Positions 13,017 to 22,753 are shown, counted from the first letter of the stretch. The stretch: DNA of 64,000 bases from Planomonospora sp. ID67723 (GCF_015711605.1 NZ_JABTEZ010000003.1:1-64000), one strand, 5' to 3'. Made by a program: numbers and translations. The notes: generated from the letters alone by a model not told the origin.

Positions 13017-14173
13017 TCCGGATGAACTTCCCGCCGCGCCGGTTCCGCACCCGCGGGCTGGCGGGAGCCTCCTCGCCGGTGTGGCGGATGGACGGCCCGC
13101 TGGTGGTCGCGGTGGCCGCGCTCGCCATGATCGGCACGCTGCTGATCTGGTCGTCCACCAGGACGTGGGCGCCCGGCAGCACGGGCCTGCTCAAGAAGCA
13201 CCTGCTCAACCTCGGCATCGGGACCGCGCTGGCCGTCGCGGCGGCCACGGTGGACCACCGGGCGCTGCGGGCCTACTCACCGCTGGTGTACGGCGCCGCC
13301 GCGCTCGGCCTGGTCCTGGTGATAACGCCGGTCGGGTCGGAGGTCAACGGAGCCCATTCCTGGATCATGCTGGGCGGCGGGTTCGCCCTGCAGCCCTCGG
13401 AGTTCGCCAAGCTCGGCCTGGTGCTCGCGCTCTCCATGCTGCTGGCCCAGCCCGCGGTGGGAAGCGACCGGCCCCGCGGGCTGGACGTGGTGATCGCGCT
13501 GGGGGTGGCCGGGCTCACCATGGGCCTGGTCATGGCGCAGCCCGACTTCGGCACCACGATGGTCCTGGGCGTGATCACGGCGGGCGCGTTGATCCTCAGC
13601 GGAATCCGCAAGCGCTGGGTCGTCGCCCTGGCCGCCGCCGTGGCAGCCGGGGGAGCGGCCGTGTGGTTCCTCGACGTGCTGGAGCCGTACCAGGTCGCCC
13701 GGTTCACCGCCTTCGTCGACCCCTCCACCGACCCGCGAGGCGTCGGCTACAACAGCACCCAGTCGGTGAACGCCGTCGGCTCGGGGCAGCTGTTCGGAAA
13801 AGGGCTGTTCGGCGGGGGACAGACCATGGGCCGGTTCGTGCCCGAGCAGCACACCGACTTCGTCTTCACCGTGGCGGGCGAGGAGTTCGGGTTCCTGGGC
13901 TCGGTCACCGTGGTGGTGCTGCTCGGGGTGGTGCTGCTGCGGGGCCTGCGGATCGCCCGGCTGTGCGAGAACCGGTTCGGCATGCTGGTGGCCGGCACGA
14001 TCGTGTGCTGGCTGGGCTTCCAGGTCCTCATCAACGTCGGCATGACGATCGGGGTCATGCCGATCACCGGCCTCCCGCTGCCGTTCGTCTCCTACGGCGG
14101 CACCGCGACCTTCGCCAACATGATCGCCGTCGGGATCCTCCAGGCGATCCACATGCACGAGCACCGGTTCTAG
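13013..14173 (+). CDS. rodA: Peptidoglycan glycosyltransferase RodA (SEDS family)
   Basis: A 386-residue SEDS polymerase with about ten membrane helices that works with PBP2 to polymerise lipid II. Family landmarks are seen: GGGFALQPSEFAKLG near 121, AQPDFGTTMV near 180, EQHTDFVFTVAGEEFG near 277 and PLPFVSYGGT near 355. The GTG start overlaps the mrdA stop by 4 nt. It is the last gene of the mre operon; a hairpin follows. Confidence 0.95.
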   Translation: MIRMNFPPRRFRTRGLAGASSPVWRMDGPLVVAVAALAMIGTLLIWSSTRTWAPGSTGLLKKHLLNLGIGTALAVAAATVDHRALRAYSPLVYGAAALGLVLVITPVGSEVNGAHSWIMLGGGFALQPSEFAKLGLVLALSMLLAQPAVGSDRPRGLDVVIALGVAGLTMGLVMAQPDFGTTMVLGVITAGALILSGIRKRWVVALAAAVAAGGAAVWFLDVLEPYQVARFTAFVDPSTDPRGVGYNSTQSVNAVGSGQLFGKGLFGGGQTMGRFVPEQHTDFVFTVAGEEFGFLGSVTVVVLLGVVLLRGLRIARLCENRFGMLVAGTIVCWLGFQVLINVGMTIGVMPITGLPLPFVSYGGTATFANMIAVGILQAIHMHEHRF

Positions 14174-14207
14174 CCTGCCCGCCGTACGGCAGGGCGGCTC
14201 CGTTACA

Positions 14208-14244
14208 TGAGAGCCGTCCGCATGTGCGCGGTCCCCGGCTCTCA
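14208..14244 (+). terminator. Hairpin after rodA
   Basis: A perfect 9-bp stem TGAGAGCCG / CGGCTCTCA with a 19-nt loop, 35 nt past the rodA stop. It is the likely end of the mre operon transcript. Confidence 0.55.
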
Positions 14245-14310
14245 CTGGCCTTTTCCCCGTCAAGCGAACATTCTGGGAACGAAGCCGGAACTCACGATGA
14301 CGGAGGGGCC

Positions 14311-14541
14311 GTGATATCGGAGCTCGCCGAGCGGCAGCGCGCGCTTGAGCTGTTGCGCACCGCGTTCCCCGACTACCGGATCGTGTTCAGCAAGGGAAGG
14401 TGGGCGGCGGTCTCGGCGGGCAGCCCGCCGGCGGTCTGGTTCGCCGAGACCCCGAGCAGCCTGTGCGGGCAGCTCTTCCTGGCCCAGCTCCGCAACGGCG
14501 GGACGGTCGTGCCCTTCCGCCAGGACGGCGCCCCTTCGTGA
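14311..14541 (+). CDS. Small hypothetical protein
   Basis: A 76-residue protein that I cannot assign. A GGAGGGG ribosome site is 6-10 nt before the GTG at 14311. The sequence is mixed alpha/beta with the segment RWAAVSAGSPPAVWFAETPSS, and no membrane segment or signal peptide is seen. Codon use looks normal for the genome. It precedes an HTH/TPR regulator, a setting in which short proteins of this type recur in actinomycetes, but no role can be claimed. Confidence 0.6.
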   Translation: MISELAERQRALELLRTAFPDYRIVFSKGRWAAVSAGSPPAVWFAETPSSLCGQLFLAQLRNGGTVVPFRQDGAPS

Positions 14542-14711
14542 CGGAGCGGTCCCCGTGCGACCGCCCGAGGACCGCCCTCCGCAGGAGGAGACGGGTTCTC
14601 AGTCCACCCGGCGCCCGCCGGGACACTAGCGTGGAGACATTCCCCTTTTCCCGTGGAGACGCCGGAGCGCCGCGTGAAGACGACCCCCCGCAACGACGGC
14701 CGGGAGAGCCG

Positions 14712-16127
14712 ATGACCCAGAGTTCCCGCGGCGGCGACCGCGCCACGCTGGCCTACGCGACCATCATCCGCAACCGCACGCTGGCCGCGCTGCAGGGCCC
14801 GCCGTCCGTGGCCGTCATCCAGCGGATGGTGGACGAGATCCACGCCTGCGCCCCCCAGCAGACCAGGTTCAAGTGCTGGAGGCTGGCGCACGGCTGGACG
14901 GTGGAGGAGGCCATCGAGCACTTCCACGCCATGTGCGACCGGCAGCGGATCAAACGGCGCGGGCTCAGCGAGCGTTCCTGGCGGGAGTGGGAGGCGGGCT
15001 CGCGGCCCGACCGCGACTACACCGACCTGCTCTGCCGCCTGTTCGAGACCGGGCCGGTCCAGCTCGGCTTCGCCCAGGACTACACGCCCGAGGGGCTGCG
15101 CACCGCCCCGCCCGCGCTGGACCTGATCGCCACGGCCGCGGACGAGGCGGGCAGCCACGCCGAGCAGGCCGAAGCCAGCGAGCTGGGTTCCGGCGCGCTG
15201 GAGCGGCTGCGCACCCAGGTGATCTGGGTGGGCAAGCGGTACGTCTCCGAGGCCCCGCTGCCGTTGTTCGTGGAGATGCGGGAGCTGCAGGAGCGCACCC
15301 GCAGGGCGCTGGACAAACGCATCCATCCGCAGCAGGCCAGAGAGCTCTACTTCCTGACCGGCGCGTTGTGCGGGCTGATGGCCAACGTCAGCATGGACAT
15401 GGATCGCCTGATCCCCGCCGACACCCTCGCCCGGGCGGCCTGGACCTACGGCAAGGTCGCCGGGCACCCGGCGCTGATGGGCTGGGCACGGGGCATGCAG
15501 TCCTCGGTGGCCCTGTGGGACAAGCGCTACGGCGACGCGGCCCGATACGCCGAGGAGGGCCTGACCCATCTGCACGCCGGCTCCGGCGCGACCCGGCTGC
15601 ACATGCTGCGGGCACGGTCCTACGCGATGCTGGGCCGCACCCGCGAGGCCGCCGAGGCGCTCGCCCGCGCCCAGGACGCCCGCACGGCCGGGAGGGACGA
15701 ACTGCACGACGAGATCGGCGGGGAGTTCGCCTTCCGCCCGGCCAAGGAGCGCTACTACGCGGCGGTCACCCAGCTGCACCTGGGCGACCCGGGGCGGGCC
15801 ATCGAGGCGGCCCGGGACTCGCTGTCCCTCTACGCCGCGGGGGAGCCGGAGAACCGCTCCTACGGCTGCGAGTCCATGGCCGGCGCCCACCTGGTGGTCG
15901 CCCACCTGATGGAGGGCGACCCGGCCGGCGCGGAGGAGGCGATGGAGCCCATCCTCGCGCTCCCGCCCGACCGGCGGATCAGCAGTCTGGGCGCCACCCT
16001 GGACACCGGTCGCGCGCTGGTCTCCGCCCAGCGGGGCGGGGAGCGCATCGCGCGGCAGATCGAGAGTTTCTGCGCCGTGGGCCTGCCGCAGCAGGCCCGG
16101 CACGCGATCTCCGAGAGGAACCGATGA
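14712..16127 (+). CDS. HTH/TPR-type transcriptional regulator (putative)
   Basis: A 471-residue cytoplasmic protein. The N-terminus (about 35-115) has the WRLAHGWTVEEAIEHF and SERSWREWEAGSRP helices found in actinobacterial XRE-type regulators. The remainder is all-helical and resembles degenerate tetratricopeptide repeats (for example RLHMLRARSYAMLGRTREAA near 295). The ATG at 14712 has GGGAGAG upstream; the longer in-frame reading crosses the preceding gene and has no ribosome site. It ends 1 nt before the APH-type kinase gene, so the two are probably one operon. Target genes are unknown. Confidence 0.7.
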   Translation: MTQSSRGGDRATLAYATIIRNRTLAALQGPPSVAVIQRMVDEIHACAPQQTRFKCWRLAHGWTVEEAIEHFHAMCDRQRIKRRGLSERSWREWEAGSRPDRDYTDLLCRLFETGPVQLGFAQDYTPEGLRTAPPALDLIATAADEAGSHAEQAEASELGSGALERLRTQVIWVGKRYVSEAPLPLFVEMRELQERTRRALDKRIHPQQARELYFLTGALCGLMANVSMDMDRLIPADTLARAAWTYGKVAGHPALMGWARGMQSSVALWDKRYGDAARYAEEGLTHLHAGSGATRLHMLRARSYAMLGRTREAAEALARAQDARTAGRDELHDEIGGEFAFRPAKERYYAAVTQLHLGDPGRAIEAARDSLSLYAAGEPENRSYGCESMAGAHLVVAHLMEGDPAGAEEAMEPILALPPDRRISSLGATLDTGRALVSAQRGGERIARQIESFCAVGLPQQARHAISERNR

Positions 16128-16128
16128 C

Positions 16129-17025
16129 ATGACGATCGCCGCCGAAGGGGAACTCCTCGGCCGGACGGGCGCCGCGCTCCGCCTGGCATGCGGGCAGGCG
16201 GGGCTGGGCACGGGGGACGTCACCCTGCTGCGGGACTTCGCCAACGCCGTCTACCACCTGCCCGCCGAAGGGGTGGTGGTACGGCTGGCGCAGGCGGCGG
16301 CGCCGGGCAAGTACGACCGGCTGACGACCTCGGTCCGGGTCACCCGCTGGCTCGCCGAGCAGGGCTTTCCCACGGTCCGGCCGCTGGAGGTCAGGCAGCC
16401 GGTCGCCGCCGGGGGGTTCCTGGTGACCTTCTGGCACCACGAGGAGCACGTCGGGCCGGCACCGGAGCCGGCGGAGCTCGGCTCGCTGCTGCGGCTGCTG
16501 CACGAGCTGCCGCCGGTCCCGTTCGAGCTGCCGACCCACGACCCGTTCGGACCGGTGCGGCGGGCGATCGACGCCGGGCGCCTGCTCGGCGAGGACGACC
16601 GCGCCTGGCTGCTGCGCCGCTGCGACGAGCTCGCGGAGGCCTACTACGAGCGGGTGCGGTTCGCCCTGCCGTACGGGCTCGTCCACGGCGACGCGCACCG
16701 GGGCAACCTGATCAGGACCGCGGGCGGGCTGCTGCTGTGCGACTGGGACTCGGTGTGCGCGGGCCCCAGGGAGACCGACCTGATCCCCACGCTGCAGGGT
16801 GTGCGGTTCGGGCTGACCGAGCAGCAGCGGGCCGGTTTCAGCCGGGCGTACGGCCACGACCTGACCGCCTGGGAGGGCTACCCGGTGATGCGCGACATGC
16901 GGGAGCTGCAGACCCTCACGGCGGTGCTGCGCAACGCCCACCGCGACGAGGCGGCCGCGGGGGAGCTGCGGCACCGGCTTGACTCCCTGCGAGCGGGTGA
17001 CGACCGCCTGTGGCATCCGTTTTAG
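16129..17025 (+). CDS. Aminoglycoside phosphotransferase (APH)-family kinase
   Basis: A 298-residue protein-kinase-fold enzyme of the APH/choline-kinase superfamily. The catalytic loop HGDAHRGN (about 185-192) and the metal-binding DWD (about 205) are intact. The substrate is not predictable; many chromosomal actinobacterial members are not resistance genes. The start ATG lies just after the stop of the HTH/TPR gene, so translation is probably coupled. Confidence 0.85.
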   Translation: MTIAAEGELLGRTGAALRLACGQAGLGTGDVTLLRDFANAVYHLPAEGVVVRLAQAAAPGKYDRLTTSVRVTRWLAEQGFPTVRPLEVRQPVAAGGFLVTFWHHEEHVGPAPEPAELGSLLRLLHELPPVPFELPTHDPFGPVRRAIDAGRLLGEDDRAWLLRRCDELAEAYYERVRFALPYGLVHGDAHRGNLIRTAGGLLLCDWDSVCAGPRETDLIPTLQGVRFGLTEQQRAGFSRAYGHDLTAWEGYPVMRDMRELQTLTAVLRNAHRDEAAAGELRHRLDSLRAGDDRLWHPF

Positions 17026-17029
17026 CGGA

Positions 17030-17035
17030 TACCCT
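17030..17035 (+). promoter_or_regulatory. Leaderless -10 element for the radical SAM gene
   Basis: TACCCT is followed by 7 nt and then the ATG at 17043. It lies at the end of the preceding coding region, and no ribosome site is present. Confidence 0.5.
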
Positions 17036-17042
17036 TGAACAC

Positions 17043-18953
17043 ATGTCTGTTGAGTCCTTGTTTCCCCGCCTGGAAGCGCTGCTGCCCAAGGTGAGCAAGC
17101 CGATCCAGTACGTCGGGGGTGAGCTCAACTCGACCGTCAAGGACTGGGACGAGGCCACGGTCCGTTGGGCTCTGATGTACCCCGACGCCTACGAGGTGGG
17201 TCTGCCCAACCAGGGCGTCCAGATCCTCTACGAGATCCTCAACGAGCTGCCGGAGACGCTCGCCGAGCGGACCTACGCGGTCTGGCCCGACATGGAAGCA
17301 CTCATGCGCGCCGAGGGCGTCCCGCAGTTCACGGTCGACGCGCACCGGCCGGTGCGGGCCTTCGACGTGCTGGGCCTCTCTTTCTCGACCGAGCTGGGCT
17401 ACACCAACATGCTCACCGCGCTGGACCTGGCGGGCATCCCGCTGGAGGCCGCCGAGCGCGGTGACGACGATCCGATCGTGCTCGCGGGCGGCCACGCGGC
17501 CTTCAACCCCGAGCCGATCGCCGACTTCCTCGACGCCGCGGTGCTGGGCGACGGGGAGCAGATCGCCATCGCGATCACCGAGGTCATCCGCGAGTGGAAG
17601 GCCGAGGGCTCGCCCGGCGGACGCGACGAGCTGCTCATGCGGCTCGCCGAGTCCGGTGGGGTCTACGTCCCCAGGTTCTACGACGTCGACTACCACGCCG
17701 ACGGCCGGATCCAGCGCGTCGCGCCGAACCGGTCGGGCGTGCCGTGGCGGGTGCACAAGCACACGGTCATGGACCTGGACGAGTGGCCCTATCCGAAGAA
17801 GCCGCTGGTCCCGCTGGCCGAGACCGTGCACGAGCGGTTCAGCGTGGAGATCTTCCGGGGCTGCACCCGGGGCTGCCGCTTCTGCCAGGCCGGGATGATC
17901 ACCCGTCCGGTGCGGGAGCGGTCGATCACCACGATCGGCGACATGGTCGAGGCGGGCGTCAAGGCGTCCGGCTTCAACGAGGTCGGGCTCCTCTCGCTGT
18001 CCAGCGCCGACCACTCCGAGATCGGCGACATCGCCAAGGGGCTGGCCGACCGCTACGAGGGCACCAACACCTCGCTTTCGCTGCCCTCGACCCGGGTCGA
18101 CGCCTTCAACATCGATCTGGCCAACGAGTTCTCCCGCAACGGCCGCCGGTCCGGTCTCACGTTCGCCCCGGAGGGCGGTTCCGAGCGCATGCGCAAGGTG
18201 ATCAACAAGATGGTCACCGAGGAGGACCTGATCCGGACCGTCACCACGGCCTACACCCAGGGCTGGCGGCAGGTGAAGCTCTACTTCATGTGCGGCCTGC
18301 CCACCGAGGAGGACGCCGACGTGCTCGGCATCGCCGACCTGGCGAAGAAGGTCATCCAGGCGGGCCGGGAGGCGACCGGGTCGCGCGACATCCGCTGCAC
18401 GGTCTCCATCGGCGGGTTCGTGCCCAAGCCGCACACGCCGTTCCAGTGGGCGGCCCAGGCCGACCACGAGACGGTGGACCGCCGGCTCAAGGCCCTCAAG
18501 GACGCGCTGCGCGGCGACAAGGAGTACGGCCGGGCCATCGGCCTGCGCTACCACGACGGCAAACCCTCGATCGTGGAGGGCCTGCTGTCGCGGGGCGACC
18601 GCCGGGTGGGCCGGGTCATCCGCGCGGTGTGGGAGGACGGCGGCCGGTTCGACGGCTGGAGCGAGCACTTCTCCTACCAGCGCTGGATGGACGCCGCGGC
18701 CAAGGCCGGGGTGGACGTCGACTGGTACACCACGCGCGAGCGCGAGGAGAACGAGGTCCTGCCCTGGGACCACCTCGACGCCGGGCTCGACCGCGAGTGG
18801 CTCTGGCAGGACTGGCAGGACGCGGTCAACGACGTCGAGGTCGAGGACTGCCGCTGGACCCCGTGCTACGACTGCGGCGTGTGTCCCACGATGGGCACCG
18901 AGATCCAGATCGGCCCGACCGGCCGGAAACTCCTGCCGCTGACGGTCGTGTAG
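17043..18953 (+). CDS. TIGR03960 family B12-binding-domain radical SAM protein
   Basis: A 636-residue protein with an N-terminal cobalamin-binding-like domain (about 45-185) and a radical SAM core whose cluster-binding CxxxCxxC is C274-C278-C281 (CTRGCRFC). The C-terminal CYDCGVCP adds further cysteines. Members sit beside the TIGR03936 protein and rne in many actinomycetes; the reaction is not established. The B12-binding domain lacks an obvious DxHxxG, as in family relatives, so cobalamin use is uncertain. The ATG at 17043 is chosen because of the leaderless -10 at 17030; an in-frame ATG at 17010 overlaps the previous gene. Confidence 0.9.
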   Translation: MSVESLFPRLEALLPKVSKPIQYVGGELNSTVKDWDEATVRWALMYPDAYEVGLPNQGVQILYEILNELPETLAERTYAVWPDMEALMRAEGVPQFTVDAHRPVRAFDVLGLSFSTELGYTNMLTALDLAGIPLEAAERGDDDPIVLAGGHAAFNPEPIADFLDAAVLGDGEQIAIAITEVIREWKAEGSPGGRDELLMRLAESGGVYVPRFYDVDYHADGRIQRVAPNRSGVPWRVHKHTVMDLDEWPYPKKPLVPLAETVHERFSVEIFRGCTRGCRFCQAGMITRPVRERSITTIGDMVEAGVKASGFNEVGLLSLSSADHSEIGDIAKGLADRYEGTNTSLSLPSTRVDAFNIDLANEFSRNGRRSGLTFAPEGGSERMRKVINKMVTEEDLIRTVTTAYTQGWRQVKLYFMCGLPTEEDADVLGIADLAKKVIQAGREATGSRDIRCTVSIGGFVPKPHTPFQWAAQADHETVDRRLKALKDALRGDKEYGRAIGLRYHDGKPSIVEGLLSRGDRRVGRVIRAVWEDGGRFDGWSEHFSYQRWMDAAAKAGVDVDWYTTREREENEVLPWDHLDAGLDREWLWQDWQDAVNDVEVEDCRWTPCYDCGVCPTMGTEIQIGPTGRKLLPLTVV

Positions 18954-18962
18954 GGCCCGGCG

Positions 18963-18985
18963 CGGAGCCCCGGGCCGGGGCTCCG
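18963..18985 (+). terminator. Terminator-like hairpin after the radical SAM gene
   Basis: A perfect 9-bp stem CGGAGCCCC / GGGGCTCCG with a 5-nt loop, 10 nt past the stop codon. There is no U-run. Confidence 0.55.
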
Positions 18986-19131
18986 CCCCTGGTCCGGGAA
19001 GAAGCCTTCGTCACCGGCGGTTGTCCATAGTGGGCGGTGCGTGAGCGCGGCCTGCTCCGAGACGACGGCCACGATTCGGAAAGGACGGCACCACTCTGAA
19101 ACCCGCTCCCGATGGGCCTCCGCCCGCGCCC

Positions 19132-19911
19132 GTGGTGCAGCGCCTGCGCGTGCGCTACGCCAAGCGCGGACGCCTGCGCTTCACCAGCCACCGTGACATC
19201 TCCCGGGCCGTCGAGCGCGCGGTACGGCGCGCGGATGTCCCCGTGGCGTTCAGCGCGGGCTTCTCACCGCATCCGAAGATCTCCTACGTGGGGGCGGCCG
19301 CCCCGACCGGGGTCGCCAGCGAGGCCGAGTACCTCGAGATCGGCGTGACGCGGGAGTGCGATCCCGACCGGCTTCGCGCCGATCTGGACTCCTCGCTCCC
19401 GCCCGGCCTCGACGTGCTCGACGTCGTGGCGGCGACGGCCGGGAGCCTGGCCGACCGGCTGGAGTGCTCGGCGTGGGAGATCCGGCTGCCGGGTGCCGAT
19501 CCGGCCCTGGCGGGGAAGGCGGTGGAGAGCTTCAACGCCGCCGAACGGATCGAGGTCGAGCGCCTGACCAAGAAGGGAATGCGCCGCTTCGACGCGCGAG
19601 AGGCGGTGCTGGACTTGCACGCCATCGAAGGAGGAGAGACAACAGCAGGTCAGGCGTCCGGCCAGTCATGTGTCATACTTCGCATGGTTGTACGGCACGC
19701 AACTCCTGCCGTTCGACCCGACGACGTCCTCACCGGATTGCGTCTCGTGGCCGACTTCGCGCCGCCGTCACCCCCCGAGGTGACCAGGCTGGCGCAGGGG
19801 CCGCTGGACGTGCGCATCGGTGGCCCCGCCGACCCGTTCGGCCTTGACCGCGATGCTACGCGCGGCGGCGAAACGGGACCGGTGGGCGAGCACGTCGACG
19901 GCGACCTATAG
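19132..19911 (+). CDS. TIGR03936 family (DUF2344) radical-SAM-linked protein
   Basis: A 259-residue protein whose N-terminus (RVRYAKRGRLRFTSHRD, then FSAGFSPHPKISYV) is the DUF2344 signature. The family almost always accompanies the TIGR03960 radical SAM protein, either fused or adjacent as here, and a tRNA or rRNA modification role is only conjecture. The start is doubtful. The GTG at 19132 lacks a ribosome site, whereas an in-frame CTG at 19096 lies 10 nt after AAGGA. The C-terminal 30 residues are polar. Confidence 0.85.
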   Translation: MVQRLRVRYAKRGRLRFTSHRDISRAVERAVRRADVPVAFSAGFSPHPKISYVGAAAPTGVASEAEYLEIGVTRECDPDRLRADLDSSLPPGLDVLDVVAATAGSLADRLECSAWEIRLPGADPALAGKAVESFNAAERIEVERLTKKGMRRFDAREAVLDLHAIEGGETTAGQASGQSCVILRMVVRHATPAVRPDDVLTGLRLVADFAPPSPPEVTRLAQGPLDVRIGGPADPFGLDRDATRGGETGPVGEHVDGDL

Positions 19912-20006
19912 GACTTGGCGCCGGGCTCAGGCCCGGCGGACAGCGAGAGACGAGAGCTCCCGCGCGGCGCGGAGACGTGCCCGGGAGCTGACGGGAGAAC
20001 GCCCGC

Positions 20007-22718
20007 ATGCTCGACAACGAGCCCAACGTCGGGGCCAACGGCCCTGCCGGGGACATAACGGAACAGGCTGCTCAGCCGACACGCCGCAGGCGATCCGCCA
20101 GCCGGCCCGCCGGACCTCCACCGGAGGAACCGGAGCCCGCGCCGGCCGTCGTGACCGCTGAGCCGGTCGCGCAGGCCGCGCCCGCACAGGAGGCCGCGCC
20201 CGCACAGGAGGGTGCCGCCGTGGAGGAGGCGCCTCCCAAGCGCGCCACCCGGCGCAAGGCGGCCACCGCGGACACCGCGGCCGGTACGGCCACCACGCGG
20301 CGTGGCCGTGCCAAGAAGACGGACGCCGTGCAGCCCGCGCAGGAGGAGGCTCCCGCGCCGGTCGCCGAGCCCGCCCCGGAGCCCGCCGCGGCGGCGCCCG
20401 TAAAGCGGACCCGCACACGCAAGAAGGCCGTCCAGGAGACCGAGGAGGACGCGCGGCCCGTAGCGGAGCCGTTCGCGCTCGAACCGTCCCTGGACCTGTC
20501 CACCGCCGAGGCCGAGGAGGTCGCGGCGGCGCTGCTGCTGGCGATGCCCGCCGACGAGCCGCTGGACGACGAACCCGGCGGTGAGGAGGTCGTCGAGGAT
20601 CCGGACGACCTGTTCGCCGACCCGTTCGGGTTGTCCTCCCGGGGACGCGCCGAGGTGCCCTCGGTGACCTTCCAGGCGCCCGCGGCGGTGTTCCAGCCGC
20701 TGTTCCAGGCTCCCGACCCGTACCGGGCCGAGTCGCCGTCCCGCCCCGCCGCAGAGCGCGTGGAGCGCCAGCCCGAGCCCGTCGAGGCCGAGACCGAGGC
20801 CGAGGAGGAGCCCGAGGACGAGGAGATCGACGAGGCCGAGGGCGACGAGGCCGGCGGACGCCGCCGGCGCCGCCGCAGGGGCGGCCGCGGCCGGGGCAAG
20901 GGCCGCGAGCTGGACGAGGCCGAGGACGGCGAGGCCGAGCAGGGCGAGGAGGAGGCCGCCGAGCCCGGGCAGGAAGACGAGGCCGGGGAGGCCGGCAGCT
21001 CGCGCCGCCGCCGCCGGCGCCGCCGCAGGGGCACCGACGACGTCGCCGAGATCCAGGACGACCCGCCGAACACCGTGGTGCGCATCCGCGCTCCCCGCGC
21101 CGGGCGCGGCACCTCGATGGACGAGGTGCAGAGCGTGCGCGGCTCGACCCGGCTGGAGGCCAAGAAGCAGCGCCGCAGGGAGGGCCGCGAGCTGGGCCGC
21201 CGGCGCCCGCCGATCATCACCGAGTCGGAGTTCCTGGCCCGCCGGGAGTCCGTCGAGCGCATGATGGTGGTCCGCCGCACCGGTGGCCGCACCCAGATCG
21301 CGGTGCTGGAGGACGACGTCCTCGTCGAGCACTACGTGGACCGCGAGGCGAGCCAGTCCTACGTGGGCAACGTCTACCTCGGCAAGGTGCAGAACGTCCT
21401 GCCGAGCATGGAGGCGGCGTTCGTCGACATCGGCAAGGGCCGCAACGCGGTGCTGTACGCCGGTGAGGTCAACTTCGACACCGCCGGCCTGGAGGGGCAG
21501 CCCAAGCGGATCGAGGTGGCCCTGAAGTCGGGGCAGTCGGTGCTCGTCCAGGTGACCAAGGACCCGATGGGGCACAAGGGCGCCCGCCTGACCTCCCAGG
21601 TCAGCCTTCCCGGTCGCTACCTGGTCTACGTGCCCGACGGCTCGATGACCGGGATCAGCCGCAAGCTCCCCGACAAGGAGCGCACCCGGCTCAAGGGCAT
21701 CCTGAAGAAGGTCATGCCGGAGAACGCCGGCGTGATCGTCCGCACGGCGGCCGAGGGCGCGTCGGAGGAGGAGCTCGGCCGCGACGTGGCCCGGCTGTCG
21801 GCCCAGTGGGAGAACATCCAGCGCAAGGCCAAGTCGGCCAGCGCGCCGGAGCTGCTGTCCGCCGAGCCCGACATGACCGTCCGGGTGGTCCGCGACGTGT
21901 TCAACGAGGACTTCGCCTCGCTGGTCGTCCAGGGTGACGAGGTGTGGAACACGGTGGACGAGTACGTCCGCTACGTGGCCCCGCATCTGGCCGAGCGGCT
22001 GACCCGGTGGGACGAGGACGGCGACGTCTTCGCCGCCTACCGGATCGACGAGCAGATCGCCAAGGCGATGGAGCGCAAGGTCTGGCTGCCCAGCGGCGGC
22101 TCGCTGGTGATCGACCGGACCGAGGCGATGACCGTCGTCGACGTCAACACCGGCAAGTTCACCGGGCAGGGCGGCAACCTCGAGGAGACCGTCACCCGCA
22201 ACAACCTGGAGGCGGCCGAGGAGATCGTCCGCCAGCTCAGGTTGCGGGACATCGGCGGCATCATCGTCATCGACTTCATCGACATGGTGCTGGAGAGCAA
22301 CCGCGACCTGGTGCTCCGGCGGCTGCTGGAGTGCCTGGCCCGCGACCGCACCAAGCACCAGGTCGCCGAGGTCACCTCCCTCGGTCTGGTCCAGATGACC
22401 CGCAAGCGGGTCGGACAGGGCCTCCTGGAGGCGTTCTCGAACGTCTGCGAGTGCTGCAACGGCCGAGGCCTGCACATCTCGGCGGAGCCGGTCGAGGGCA
22501 AGCCGGAGCCGCGCGGCACCCAGGGCAAGATGGCCGTGGAGAAGGCGGTGGCGGACAAGATCGGCAAGGAGGCCGGCAGTGCCGTCGCGGCCGGTGACCA
22601 GTCCGGGCGTGATACGGTCACAGATGCGCTTGCCGACGTCCCGGATGAGGACGCGCAAGCCGCACAGGCTTCCGGCCGGGGGCGGAGACGCTCCCGCAAG
22701 GCCAAGCCGGCCGACTAG
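20007..22718 (+). CDS. rne: Ribonuclease E/G
   Basis: A 903-residue endoribonuclease for mRNA decay and rRNA/tRNA processing. The first 415 residues are disordered: Ala/Pro/Glu-rich with acidic blocks and Arg-rich clusters (RRRRRR.GG types near 285-300 and 330-345), as in actinobacterial RNase E. The catalytic core follows: S1 domain about 418-490, DVNTGKF near 711 and IVIDFIDM near 752 carrying the metal-binding aspartates, and the Zn-link CECCNGRG near 814. The ATG at 20007 has GGGAGAA upstream. It precedes rplU and rpmA in the usual order. Confidence 0.95.
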   Translation: MLDNEPNVGANGPAGDITEQAAQPTRRRRSASRPAGPPPEEPEPAPAVVTAEPVAQAAPAQEAAPAQEGAAVEEAPPKRATRRKAATADTAAGTATTRRGRAKKTDAVQPAQEEAPAPVAEPAPEPAAAAPVKRTRTRKKAVQETEEDARPVAEPFALEPSLDLSTAEAEEVAAALLLAMPADEPLDDEPGGEEVVEDPDDLFADPFGLSSRGRAEVPSVTFQAPAAVFQPLFQAPDPYRAESPSRPAAERVERQPEPVEAETEAEEEPEDEEIDEAEGDEAGGRRRRRRRGGRGRGKGRELDEAEDGEAEQGEEEAAEPGQEDEAGEAGSSRRRRRRRRRGTDDVAEIQDDPPNTVVRIRAPRAGRGTSMDEVQSVRGSTRLEAKKQRRREGRELGRRRPPIITESEFLARRESVERMMVVRRTGGRTQIAVLEDDVLVEHYVDREASQSYVGNVYLGKVQNVLPSMEAAFVDIGKGRNAVLYAGEVNFDTAGLEGQPKRIEVALKSGQSVLVQVTKDPMGHKGARLTSQVSLPGRYLVYVPDGSMTGISRKLPDKERTRLKGILKKVMPENAGVIVRTAAEGASEEELGRDVARLSAQWENIQRKAKSASAPELLSAEPDMTVRVVRDVFNEDFASLVVQGDEVWNTVDEYVRYVAPHLAERLTRWDEDGDVFAAYRIDEQIAKAMERKVWLPSGGSLVIDRTEAMTVVDVNTGKFTGQGGNLEETVTRNNLEAAEEIVRQLRLRDIGGIIVIDFIDMVLESNRDLVLRRLLECLARDRTKHQVAEVTSLGLVQMTRKRVGQGLLEAFSNVCECCNGRGLHISAEPVEGKPEPRGTQGKMAVEKAVADKIGKEAGSAVAAGDQSGRDTVTDALADVPDEDAQAAQASGRGRRRSRKAKPAD

Positions 22719-22721
22719 CCG

Positions 22722-22753
22722 GTGCCCCGTGGCAGGCAAGGGCCGCGGGGCAC
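22722..22753 (+). terminator. Terminator hairpin after rne
   Basis: An 8-bp perfect stem GTGCCCCG / CGGGGCAC located 3 nt after the rne stop, with a 16-nt loop. It has no U-run. Confidence 0.55.

Noticed and set aside
16129-17025. Aminoglycoside resistance gene
   Set aside because: The APH fold is shared by many kinases; the neighbours are a regulator and housekeeping genes, so resistance is not supported.
17022-18773. 583-residue minus-strand frame opposite the radical SAM gene
   Set aside because: It mirrors the third-position bias of the plus-strand gene, which has intact CxxxCxxC and family identity.
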